64,000 nucleotides of DNA, from NCBI GenBank assembly GCA_900465915.1, contig UBKJ01000033.1, positions 1 to 64,000 on the forward strand, in the 5' to 3' direction. Under the pieces are notes generated by a model, which worked only from the letters and a program-made list of their open reading frames with translations, did not search any database and had not been told where the DNA came from. This DNA comes from Hyphomicrobiales bacterium (GTDB lineage Bacteria; Pseudomonadota; Alphaproteobacteria; Rhizobiales; Rhizobiaceae). The position numbers and the translations under genes are program-made. Shown in pieces: positions 43,406 through 50,913 of this stretch (position 1 is its first letter; every line of letters begins with the position of its first letter).

Positions 43406-43912
43406 TTACTCCACCACGAATTTCGCGATTTGCCAGGCGGAGCGGGCGTAATAAAGCTGCTGTTGCAGTTCGGGCGAGCTGTCATAGGGGTAGATGATGA
43501 AGAGCGGGCCCTTGTCGCGCACGGTCATGTAGGCGCCGTTGCGCTTCATGGCGAGGATGACGTTGAACTTCTTGAAGTCCTCCAGCGGCACGTTGACGGT
43601 GTAGTCGTTGAGCGCGATGGCGTCGATCTTGGTTCCGCTCGCGCCGACGAGCTGCATCAGCTTGTCCATCGACACGCCCTCGAAGCGGGAGTTCCCGTCG
43701 AACCAGGGCGTCGTGGTCTGCACGGTGACGAGGCCGAGATTTTCCAGCATGGCGCGGTCGAATTCCGCGCCCTTGGGCGAGTTGGCGTTGGCGATCTTGC
43801 CGGAGATGGTGAGGATCACCTTGCCCTGCGGCTTGGCCAGCGGCTCGGCGGCGGCGCCCGAGACGACGATCACCGACAGCAGCAACGACGCAAGCAAACG
43901 AAAAAGACCCAT
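43406..43912 (-). CDS. Periplasmic molybdopterin-oxidoreductase-fold protein
   Basis: 168 residues. Signal peptide GLFRLLASLLLSVIVVSGAA then AAEP. The mature part (ILTISGKIANANSP, TTTPWFDGNSRFEGVSMDKL, GASGTKIDAIALNDYTVNVP) resembles the SUOX/YedY molybdopterin-binding fold, but at this size it lacks the conserved cofactor cysteine; it contains no cysteine at all. It therefore probably does not hold an active molybdenum cofactor and may bind a ligand for the adjacent GGDEF-EAL protein. The ATG at 43912 has GGAGA upstream; starts at 43927 and 43984 are possible. Confidence 0.75.
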   Translation of the reverse strand: MGLFRLLASLLLSVIVVSGAAAEPLAKPQGKVILTISGKIANANSPKGAEFDRAMLENLGLVTVQTTTPWFDGNSRFEGVSMDKLMQLVGASGTKIDAIALNDYTVNVPLEDFKKFNVILAMKRNGAYMTVRDKGPLFIIYPYDSSPELQQQLYYARSAWQIAKFVVE

Positions 43913-44309
43913 CACAATTCTCCACATGGGGGCGGCGGCGAACGTCGCCGGGGCCGAACCGTCGATGAACATGGCTGAGAGCATTGTCTATTTTAGGACT
44001 TTCTCGCAATGGAAATCAGCGGCGTTGCGCACATAAATCGAGGCACTAAGGCGGATTTGCGGAGGGCCTCGCCGATTTGCGCGAATTATATCGCCGCGCC
44101 GCCGGCGGGCCTGATCCGAAATGACACGGCCATGCCTTGCAATCGTCAGCGCGCGAATAATATCCAGGCGCAAGAAAAGTTGCGCGGCCGTCGTCCGCCG
44201 CCGCCGAGCCGGCGCCTGAGGGCCATGATTCCGTCCCGATCGTTGGGGACAAGAAGACGGGAGCGGCGCCGACGAAGCGCCGTCATTGGCCTTTCAGAAG
44301 GAGAGGAAT
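43913..44309. promoter_or_regulatory. 397-bp divergent intergenic region
   Basis: Between the minus-strand c-di-GMP set and the OmpA-family gene. AT-richer parts occur near 43985-44045 and 44130-44165 and may hold promoters. AAGGAGAGG at 44298-44306 is the ribosome-binding site of the OmpA gene. I see no credible coding sequence or clear -35/-10 pair. Confidence 0.45.
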
Positions 44310-46700
44310 ATGTCATTTCGTTCGAAACTTCTCGCCACGGCCGCCATTCCGGCGCTGTCGCTCGCGCTTCTGGGCCAGCCGGCCCGGGCCGACGCCCTGA
44401 CGCGGCCGGTGCAGGTCGCGCAGGCGGGCGACGGACAATCCGGGGACGAAGCGCAGCCCGACCGCAGGCACAGGCGCGAGCAGCAGCGCTCCGGCGGGGA
44501 GGAGGGCGGACGCCGCCCGGCCGCGGAGAAGCAGGCCGAGCCCCAGGCGGAAAAGCCGCGCCAGCAGCACCAGAAACAGGCGGAGCCCGAATCCGCCCGG
44601 CCGGCGGAAGGCGGCGAGCCGCAACAGGACATGCGCCGTCAAAGGCGGCAGCAGCCGGGCATGGCGGAGCCGGACGGCGGCCAGCCGCAGGGCGAAAAAC
44701 CCGCGTCCCAGCAGGATATGCGCCGGCAGATGAAGCACGGAAAGCAGACCGAGCCGCAGCAGCCCGGCATGGACGAATCCGGCGCCGCGCCCTCGGCCCC
44801 GGCGCAGGATTCGGGCCGCCCGTTCAAGCAGAAGAAACGCGGCGACCAGGCCGCGCCGCAGCCCGACGCCGCCACGCAGCCGCAAGCCGAGCCGGGCGCT
44901 CCGGGGCAGGACGCCGACCACCAGACCGGGCGAAAGAAGCACCCCTTCGGCCAGCAGCAGAAGATGCAGCCGCAGGGGGAGGACCAGCCCGCCGGACAGG
45001 CGCCCAAGGGCGGCGCGCAAACCGCTCCGACGCTTGGCGAGGCTCCGAACGGCGCTGAATCGACCGGCAAGCCGCAAAACGGCGCGCGTCCCACGCGTGG
45101 CGACCGCAGCAAGCAGCCGGACGCCTCCGGCCAGCCGGCGCAGGGCGAAGCCGCGCCCGAAGCTCCGAACGGCGCCGAAGCGCCTGGCGGCCAGCAGAAC
45201 GGCGCACGACCGACGCATGGCGACCGCGGCAAGCAGCCCGGGACTCCCGGCCAGCCGGCCCAAGGGGAAGCTCCGAGCGGCGCCGAAGCGCCCGGTAACC
45301 AGCAGAACGGCGGTCGCCCGGCGCGCGGCGAGCAGCCGGCGCAGGGCCAGGCCGCGCCCGGAGCGGGCGAGGGACGCCAGCCCGGCGACATGCGGAAGCC
45401 GGGGCCGGACCAGCAGTCCGGCGGCGCCGAGGGCGCGCCGAACATTCCGCCGATCGCCGACAAGCGCACGACCGAGGAAAAGCAGAAGATCGCGCGCGAT
45501 CCGTCCAAGACCGACGAGACGGTGGTGCTTCCGGTCAATAATGGCGCGGCCGTTCTCGACAGCGACAAGGACGCCGACAATTCGGGCGGCGACCAGTCGC
45601 GCATGGAGCGGCGCAAGCTGCGCGAGAAGCAGCGCGCGAGCGAGCAGCTCGGACCGCCGCCGGCTTCGGACGCCGCCGCGCAGGCCGGCTTCGGCTCGGG
45701 CATGCGCGCGCCTTCCCGCGACCGCATCCAGGCCAATCTCAACGAGAAAGGCTCGCGGATGAACGAGGCGCCGGCCTTCGCCATGCCGCAGCCGGGCGAT
45801 TTCGCCAATAACCGGGGCGGCAACAGGGGCGGCGACCGCATCACCAACATGAAGGTGATCGATCAGTCCGACAATCGCGTCGTGTTCGACATGGGCGACC
45901 GCATGTTCGTGCGCAGCGACGATCGTCCGCGCCTGCGCCGCGACGCCGAGCGCAGCTATTACGACCAGTTGCCGGGCGGCCGCCAGCGCGAGACCATCTA
46001 CCGGCCCGGCGGCTATCGCGTCGTGACGATCTACGACCGTTACGGCGACATCGTGCAGCGCTCGCGCATCGACAGGGACGGCCGCGAATATCTGATGATG
46101 TATGCGCCGGACGACGAGGAGACGCCGGGCGCGGCGATGATGGACGTGGGCGACGAGCTGCCGCCGATGCACCTGACCGTACCTGTCAGCGACTATATCA
46201 TCGACGTGGCCAACGATCCGAACGCGGACTTCTACGATTTCCTCGCCCGTCCGCCGGTGGAGCGCGTGGAGCGCGTCTACACGATCGACGAGGTGCGCCA
46301 CTCGGCCCGCCTGCGCGACAAGATGCGTCGCATCGATCTGGACACGATCCATTTCGCGACCGGCAGCGCGGAAGTCTCGATGTCGCAGGCCAAGACCCTG
46401 CGCCAAGTGGCCGACGCCATGCAGAAGCTGCTAGCCCGCAATCCCGGCGAGACCTTTCTGATCGAAGGCCACACGGATGCGGTGGGCTCGGACGAATCCA
46501 ACCTCGTCCTGTCGGACCAGCGCGCGGAATCGGTCGCCAGCCTGCTGACGGAAGTCTACGCCATCCCGCCGGAAAACCTGGTGACGCAGGGCTATGGCGA
46601 GCGCTTCCTCAAAATCCGCACGGACGGCCCGGAAGCCGAAAACCGCCGCGTCACCATCCGCCGCGTGACGCCGCTGGTCAGCCCCGTCGCGCAGCGCTGA
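44310..46700 (+). CDS. OmpA-family cell-envelope protein with long low-complexity repeat domain
   Basis: 796 residues. Signal peptide SKLLATAAIPALSLALLG then QPARADA. Residues about 30-385 are extremely rich in Gln, Pro, Gly, Ala and charged residues and contain imperfect repeats. Residues about 510-640 form a charged beta-type domain (NRVVFDMGDRMFVRSDD; GYRVVTIYDRYGDIVQRSR). The C-terminal 120 residues are an OmpA/MotB peptidoglycan-binding domain: IHFATGSAEVSMSQAKTLRQ, FLIEGHTDAVGSDESNLVLS, QRAESVASLL, TQGYGERF. Likely anchored to peptidoglycan with an extended periplasmic spacer. The ATG at 44310 has AAGGAGAGG; an in-frame ATG at 44286 is less well placed. Confidence 0.9.
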   Translation: MSFRSKLLATAAIPALSLALLGQPARADALTRPVQVAQAGDGQSGDEAQPDRRHRREQQRSGGEEGGRRPAAEKQAEPQAEKPRQQHQKQAEPESARPAEGGEPQQDMRRQRRQQPGMAEPDGGQPQGEKPASQQDMRRQMKHGKQTEPQQPGMDESGAAPSAPAQDSGRPFKQKKRGDQAAPQPDAATQPQAEPGAPGQDADHQTGRKKHPFGQQQKMQPQGEDQPAGQAPKGGAQTAPTLGEAPNGAESTGKPQNGARPTRGDRSKQPDASGQPAQGEAAPEAPNGAEAPGGQQNGARPTHGDRGKQPGTPGQPAQGEAPSGAEAPGNQQNGGRPARGEQPAQGQAAPGAGEGRQPGDMRKPGPDQQSGGAEGAPNIPPIADKRTTEEKQKIARDPSKTDETVVLPVNNGAAVLDSDKDADNSGGDQSRMERRKLREKQRASEQLGPPPASDAAAQAGFGSGMRAPSRDRIQANLNEKGSRMNEAPAFAMPQPGDFANNRGGNRGGDRITNMKVIDQSDNRVVFDMGDRMFVRSDDRPRLRRDAERSYYDQLPGGRQRETIYRPGGYRVVTIYDRYGDIVQRSRIDRDGREYLMMYAPDDEETPGAAMMDVGDELPPMHLTVPVSDYIIDVANDPNADFYDFLARPPVERVERVYTIDEVRHSARLRDKMRRIDLDTIHFATGSAEVSMSQAKTLRQVADAMQKLLARNPGETFLIEGHTDAVGSDESNLVLSDQRAESVASLLTEVYAIPPENLVTQGYGERFLKIRTDGPEAENRRVTIRRVTPLVSPVAQR
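45039..45347 (+). repeat. Intragenic imperfect tandem repeats in the OmpA-family gene
   Basis: Three consecutive units starting at codons 244, 284 and 320 (45039, 45159, 45267), of 40, 36 and about 27 codons. Each reads EAPxGAExxGxxQNGxRPxxG followed by a QPAQG end. A second repeated motif (QQDMRRQ...QQPGM) occurs earlier, around 44620-44770. The DNA repeats could expand or contract by recombination. Confidence 0.85.
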
Positions 46701-46714
46701 CGGACCTGAAACAG

Positions 46715-46742
46715 ACCGGCCCGGCGGAGCGATCCGCCGGGC
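46715..46742 (+). terminator. GC-rich stem-loop after the OmpA-family gene
   Basis: CGGCCCGGCGGA (46715-46726), GCGA loop, TCCGCCGGGCCG (46731-46742), perfect 12-bp stem 14 bp after the stop. It is followed by CCCCTC, so there is no T-tract and termination efficiency is uncertain. Confidence 0.6.
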
Positions 46743-46904
46743 CGCCCCTCATACGAATGGATGGCTATTCTGTTCTCTTATCTAGATTGGATGGATCGAT
46801 AAATAGCCGATTAGAACGATGATTTCGAGCCTCGTCGTTTCAATCCAGAATTGCAATTGACAAATGATTGCGAGCGGCTTACCGGCAACGGCTAGGAATG
46901 TTTT

Positions 46905-47693
46905 TTGCTTCCCGTAGATGTGGTCCAAATGCTGAATTGGCTTCAAAGAAAATTAAGGACCTGGACGCCGGAGCATCGGCGCATCGCTGGGGAATTTCCC
47001 ACTCTCACGGAATTGAAAAAACGAGCCGCAGAGGGCGAAGCGACCGGCATGGTCGTGGGTTTCTTCACCAAGGACAGCATCTATGAGACGGAGAAGGATC
47101 GCCTGCTTCGTTCCGTCGAAGCCGTGTCTCTGACGGCCGATATCGTCGAGATCGCATCACAGGGTTCTTGGGTGCGCAACGCCGGTATGAAACCTGGCGT
47201 CTTGATCGAGATGCGCAGGAAGCATCGCGGTCCGTTGTTATATGTGGACGTGGATGCGATCTTTCACCGCAATCCCTGGCCTTTTTTGATGAACATGGAT
47301 TGCGATTTCGCTGCGCATTATGAGCCGGAAGGCAATTTACTAAGCGGCACCTTGCTCATCAACGATACCCCGGCCGCCGCCGAACTTTTACAGGAGTGGG
47401 CGCAGGGTTGTCTGGATGCTCCCGAAGAATGGGATCAGCGTGTGCTAGAGAAAGTCATTGCGGACGACGCGCGTCGGACAACTCCGTGTTATCGAATAGA
47501 GCGCCTTCCCGTCTCCTATTGCTGGATCTTCGACAAGATCAGCAACGAATCGTCCGGCCAGATTTATATCGAGCATTTGCAGGCCAGTCGGGAAAAGAAA
47601 AAGCGCAAGCGCTGGTTCGGTCGTGTAGGCAAGGCGCTCGCCAGACGGCGTGATCGCGTGAAGGAAATCGAACGTATTCTTTTTGAGCGATAG
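46905..47693 (+). CDS. Putative nucleotide-diphospho-sugar transferase (glycosyltransferase-like)
   Basis: Up to 262 residues. A DxD-type motif in LLYVDVDAIFHRNPWPFL and LSGTLLINDTPAAAELLQEW resemble the Nucleotid_trans glycosyltransferase family; no membrane segment. A basic tail (KKKRKRWFGRVGK) ends the protein. Base composition and codon use are clearly more AT-rich than in all neighbours, as are both flanks. The start is uncertain: TTG at 46905 has AGGA at 46894, and ATG at 46929 would give 254 residues without a ribosome-binding site. Isolated gene between the OmpA-family gene and tRNA-Gln; likely acquired by transfer. The acceptor is unknown. Confidence 0.68.
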   Translation: MLPVDVVQMLNWLQRKLRTWTPEHRRIAGEFPTLTELKKRAAEGEATGMVVGFFTKDSIYETEKDRLLRSVEAVSLTADIVEIASQGSWVRNAGMKPGVLIEMRRKHRGPLLYVDVDAIFHRNPWPFLMNMDCDFAAHYEPEGNLLSGTLLINDTPAAAELLQEWAQGCLDAPEEWDQRVLEKVIADDARRTTPCYRIERLPVSYCWIFDKISNESSGQIYIEHLQASREKKKRKRWFGRVGKALARRRDRVKEIERILFER

Positions 47694-47877
47694 CGGTATT
47701 TGATCCCTATTTTGTCTTTAGCGACAGAGCTAACCATGCTGAATCCCGTGTCGCACGGACTAGCCCACCGTTGTCGTAAGTTGAATTTATAGGAATTGAT
47801 TTTCGTCGCGATATAGAGGAAAGAGGCCAAAAAACTTTGGCTGATCAAGCAATTCGTTGATTTTCTTGGAAAAATAT

Positions 47878-47951
47878 TGGCTGGGGGACCTGGATTCGAA
47901 CCAAGACTAACGGAGTCAGAGTCCGCTGTTCTACCCTTAAACTATCCCCCA
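47878..47951 (-). tRNA. tRNA-Gln (anticodon CUG)
   Basis: 74 nt on the minus strand. Acceptor stem TGGGGGA pairs with TCCCCCA, discriminator G, encoded CCA. The T-loop GGTTCGAATCC is canonical. The anticodon arm GCGGACTCTGACTCCGT presents CTG in the loop. The 3' end (47878) faces the AT-rich patch at 46.7-47.9 kb. Confidence 0.96.
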
Positions 47952-48116
47952 GCAGGGGCTGCCGATGCGCCGGAATACCGGCTTTCGCAGCTTGCGGCGG
48001 CGTTTGAGATCGCCGTCCGCGAGTGGCCTCCATCTAGCGAACTCGTTTCGCGAACGCAACCCCCTCGGCGCAAAAATCGTAACAAAATCGACACGAGGGA
48101 AACTTGGCGGTGTGGC

Positions 48117-48152
48117 AAGAAAAAAGCCCGGCGGGCTGAGAGGCCGCCGGGC
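48117..48152 (-). terminator. Strong terminator on the minus strand upstream of tRNA-Gln
   Basis: GCCCGGCGG (48126-48134) and CCGCCGGGC (48144-48152), 9-nt loop, followed on the minus strand by TTTTTTCTT. There is no T-tract in the plus direction, so the transcript it ends must come from the 48.2-48.3 kb side. Confidence 0.85.
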
Positions 48153-48260
48153 AAAAGGCAGGCTGGCCGGTAGGGGACCGGCCTGAGAGGGTGGCGCCTG
48201 CCGAATCTGAGCGGCGAATCGGGCTTTGGGCGTCGATCCGCGACCTCCGCTTTATCCATC
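48117..48260 (-). ncRNA. Candidate small structured RNA, or attenuated leader, ending in a terminator
   Basis: On the minus strand two stacked hairpins are followed by a terminator. The first is an outer stem GGCAGGC/GCCTGCC (48196-48202 with 48157-48163) enclosing GGCCGGT/ACCGGCC (48177-48183 with 48165-48171). The terminator stem is at 48126-48152 with a T-run at 48125-48120. The sequence CTCTCAG recurs in both hairpins. Upstream AT-rich DNA (48255-48315) could carry a promoter; the 5' end is a guess. I do not recognise the RNA family. Confidence 0.5.
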
Positions 48261-48318
48261 ACGGAGATTGATTGTTCCAACGAATGTTTTTAATCTTATG
48301 CTTCAATAATAATGATGG

Positions 48319-49272
48319 ATGACCCCGATGGGCGCGCCGCTCGATCTCGATCAATTGCAGACCTTCGTCGCCATCGCCGACATGGGCAGCTTCACCCGCG
48401 CGGCGGACGCGGTTTTCAAGACGCAATCGGCGGTGTCCATGCAGATGCGCCGGCTGGAGGAGCGCATCGGCAAGCCGCTGTTCGAGCGCGACGGGCGCTC
48501 CAACCGGCTGACCGAGGACGGCGAGCGGCTTCTGCCCTATGCGCGGCGCATGCTGCAGCTCAACGGCGAGACGGTGGCGGCCTTCGACGACGCGCAACTG
48601 GAGGGCCATGTGCGAATCGGCACGCCTGACGATTACGCCGACCGTTTCCTGCCCGAGATCATGGCGCGGTTCGCGCGTTCCAATCCGCGCGTGGAATTGT
48701 CGGTGGTCTGCGAGCCGACCATCAATCTCGACGATTTGATTCGCCGCGGCGCGCTGGACATCGCGCTGGTCACGCAGGGCGACGACAAGCGGCGGTCGGA
48801 GGTGGTGCGCAGCGAGCCGTTGCTTTGGGTCACTTCGGCCAACCACGCCGTCCATGAGGAGGGGGTTTTGCCGCTGGCGGTCGGGCGGCCCACCTGCATC
48901 TGGCGGCAATCGGCCATCGATGTGCTGGAGGCGGCGCGGCGCGATTACCGCATCATCATCACGAGCTGGTCGGCCACGGTTCTGGCCGCGGCCGTGCTGT
49001 CGGGCCTGGCGATCTCGGTACTGCCGGAATGCGCGCTGCGTCCGGGCATGCGGGTCCTGGGCGAGGCGGAGGGCTTTGCGCGGCTGCCGGCCTTCGGCAT
49101 CGGCATCCGGCGCGGCCACACCAAGCAGAACGCCGTCGTCGACGCGCTGGCGCAGCACATCATCGAAAGCCTCGACAACATCTCCTCGCCGGCGCAGACG
49201 GCGGAGATCGCGCCCTTTCCGACGGTGCGCACGCGCCGGGTGCGGGCCAGCGAGGTGGCGCCGGGCTGGTGA
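48319..49272 (+). CDS. LysR-family transcriptional regulator
   Basis: 317 residues. N-terminal winged helix LDLDQLQTFVAIADMGSFTR and AADAVFKTQSAVSMQMRRLE, then a LysR substrate-binding domain (HVRIGTPDDYADRFLPEIM). The start is ATG 48319 (a second ATG at 48328 is in frame). Its target is not obvious: the divergent minus-strand neighbours are the RNA candidate and tRNA-Gln, and the downstream gene is xseA (50 bp). Confidence 0.9.
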   Translation: MTPMGAPLDLDQLQTFVAIADMGSFTRAADAVFKTQSAVSMQMRRLEERIGKPLFERDGRSNRLTEDGERLLPYARRMLQLNGETVAAFDDAQLEGHVRIGTPDDYADRFLPEIMARFARSNPRVELSVVCEPTINLDDLIRRGALDIALVTQGDDKRRSEVVRSEPLLWVTSANHAVHEEGVLPLAVGRPTCIWRQSAIDVLEAARRDYRIIITSWSATVLAAAVLSGLAISVLPECALRPGMRVLGEAEGFARLPAFGIGIRRGHTKQNAVVDALAQHIIESLDNISSPAQTAEIAPFPTVRTRRVRASEVAPGW

Positions 49273-49322
49273 CGGCCGCGAAAACGGCATGCGCGAAAAC
49301 CACAGCGGCTATAAGGAGGGAT

Positions 49323-50906
49323 ATGGCTTCCGATTCGATCTTTTCCGGCGCGGCGTCCAACGTCGCCGAATATAGCGTTTCCGAGATTTCCGGCGCGTTG
49401 AAGCGCACGGTCGAGGATGTGTTCGGCCATGTGCGGGTGCGCGGCGAGATTTCCGGCTATCGCGGGCCGCATTCCTCCGGCCACGCCTATTTCGCGCTGA
49501 AGGACGACCGCGCCCGGCTGGAGGCGGTGGTCTGGCGCGGCTCGATGGCGCGGCTGCGCTTCCGGCCCGAGGAGGGCATGGAGGTCATCGCCACCGGCAA
49601 GCTGACCACCTATCCCGGCTCGTCCAAATACCAGATCGTCATCGAGCAGATGGAGCCGGCGGGCGCGGGCGCGCTGATGGCGCTGCTGGACGAGCGCAAG
49701 CGCCGGCTCGCGGCGGAAGGCCTGTTCGACGCCGCCGCCAAGCAGCTTCCGCCCTTCATGCCGCGCGTCATCGGCGTGGTGACCTCGCCGACCGGCGCGG
49801 TCATCCGCGACATCATCCATCGCATCTCCGACCGCTTTCCGCTGCATGTGCTGGTCTGGCCGGTGCGGGTGCAGGGCGAGACCTGCGGCCCGGAAGTGGC
49901 CGCCGCCGTGGCGGGCTTCAACGCCATGCCGGAAGGCGGCCCGGTCCCGCGTCCCGACGTGCTGATCGTCGCGCGCGGCGGCGGCAGCCTGGAGGATCTC
50001 TGGGGCTTCAACGACGAGGTCGTGGTGCGCGCGGTGGCGGCGTCGCATATCCCGGTCATCTCGGCGGTGGGGCACGAAACCGACTGGACGCTGATCGACC
50101 TTGCGGCCGACATGCGCGCGCCGACGCCGACGGGCGCGGCCGAAATGGCCGTGCCGGTCAAGGCCGACCTCGCCGCCACGGTGGCGGGGCTGGCGGCGCG
50201 GCTGTCCGCGGCCATGACGCGCTATCTGGACCTGCGGCGACGGGCGCATCGCGCGGCGGTGCGAGCGCTGCCTTCCGCCGACCAGTTGCTGGCCATGCCG
50301 CGTCGGCGCTTCGACGAGGCGGCCTCGCGGCTCACTCGCGCGCTGCTGGTCAACACGCAGAAGAAGCGCGTGCATTTCGACGGCCGCGCGCGGCAATTGT
50401 CGCCGCGCCTCTTGCAGCGCCAGCTGGCCGAGCGCCGGCGCGAGACGCAGCTTTGCGGCCAGCGCCTGCCGCGCGCGCTGGAGGCGTTTCTGCGCGAAAG
50501 GCGCGCGGCCTTCGGGCATTGTGCCGGCCGCCTGTCGCCCGACGCTCTTCTGCGGCGGATCGCCGAGGCGCGGCGCGCGCTGGAGCGGCTCGACCGCCGC
50601 CGCGATTCCGCCGCCGACCGCACGGTCGACCAGGCGAAACGGCGCGGGCAGGAACTGGAGCGGCTTTTGCGCACGCTCTCCTATGAAGGCGTGCTGGATC
50701 GCGGTTTCGCGGTGGTGTTCGACGCGGACGGCAAGCCGGTCAAGCGCGCCGAGGCGGTGCATGTCGGCGACGCCCTGTCGCTGCGCTTCCGCGACGGCGA
50801 CGTCGGCGTCGTGGCCGGCCAGGGCGCGGAGACGGCGCGGCGGCCCAAGAGCGGCGGCGAAAAAAAGCCTGCCCCGGACAAGCCGGGGCAGGGCTCCCTG
50901 TTCTAA
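49323..50906 (+). CDS. xseA: Exodeoxyribonuclease VII large subunit
   Basis: 527 residues. N-terminal OB-fold (VRVRGEISGYRGPHSSGHAY, FALKDDRARLEAVVWRG), catalytic core with IGVVTSPTGAVIRDIIHRI, LIVARGGGSLEDLWGFNDE and ISAVGHETDWTLIDLAADMR, PTPTGAAEMA, then a long Arg-rich coiled-coil region and the C-terminal YEGVLDRGFAVV repeat. With XseB it degrades single-stranded DNA to oligonucleotides. The ATG at 49323 has AAGGAGGG at 49313-49320. The last codons (50861-50892) also encode the gshA terminator on the other strand. Confidence 0.96.
   Translation: MASDSIFSGAASNVAEYSVSEISGALKRTVEDVFGHVRVRGEISGYRGPHSSGHAYFALKDDRARLEAVVWRGSMARLRFRPEEGMEVIATGKLTTYPGSSKYQIVIEQMEPAGAGALMALLDERKRRLAAEGLFDAAAKQLPPFMPRVIGVVTSPTGAVIRDIIHRISDRFPLHVLVWPVRVQGETCGPEVAAAVAGFNAMPEGGPVPRPDVLIVARGGGSLEDLWGFNDEVVVRAVAASHIPVISAVGHETDWTLIDLAADMRAPTPTGAAEMAVPVKADLAATVAGLAARLSAAMTRYLDLRRRAHRAAVRALPSADQLLAMPRRRFDEAASRLTRALLVNTQKKRVHFDGRARQLSPRLLQRQLAERRRETQLCGQRLPRALEAFLRERRAAFGHCAGRLSPDALLRRIAEARRALERLDRRRDSAADRTVDQAKRRGQELERLLRTLSYEGVLDRGFAVVFDADGKPVKRAEAVHVGDALSLRFRDGDVGVVAGQGAETARRPKSGGEKKPAPDKPGQGSLF
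50861..50892 (-). terminator. gshA terminator embedded in the 3' end of xseA
   Basis: CCTGCCCCGG (50868-50877), ACAAG loop, CCGGGGCAGG (50883-50892). Read on the minus strand the stem is followed by seven T (50866-50860). It lies 21 bp after the gshA stop and within xseA codons. Confidence 0.88.
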
Positions 50907-50913
50907 CGCGGCG

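Larger units (their letters stand above)
47952..48318. promoter_or_regulatory. 367-bp region between tRNA-Gln and the LysR gene
   Basis: No protein gene is supported. The part near 48030-48115 probably contains the tRNA-Gln promoter. 48117-48260 holds the structured-RNA candidate listed separately. 48260-48315 is AT-rich and probably contains the LysR promoter and, on the minus strand, the promoter of the RNA candidate. Confidence 0.5.

Noticed and set aside
45039..45347. Regular repeats considered as a CRISPR array
   Set aside because: The units are in-frame protein repeats of unequal length with no unique spacers, lying inside an intact reading frame; no cas genes.
44313..46406. 697-codon minus-strand frame under the OmpA-family gene
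   Set aside because: The Leu/Arg/Ala-rich translation comes from the repetitive GC-rich codons of the real gene; OmpA motifs, signal peptide and ribosome-binding site are all on the plus strand.
47830..47951. Possible attachment-site duplication of the tRNA-Gln 3' end
   Set aside because: Only a 7-bp TTGGCTG match was found at 47837; no long copy of the tRNA 3' end and no integrase gene are visible in the window.
48135..48200. CTGAGA motifs suggesting a TPP riboswitch on the plus strand
   Set aside because: The other obligatory THI-box elements (the GAACCTGAT block and the closing stem) are missing, and the T-tract shows that the structure is read on the minus strand.
47845..48280. Minus-strand frames across tRNA-Gln and the structured region
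   Set aside because: They run through a perfect tRNA gene and a terminator; no plausible protein results.
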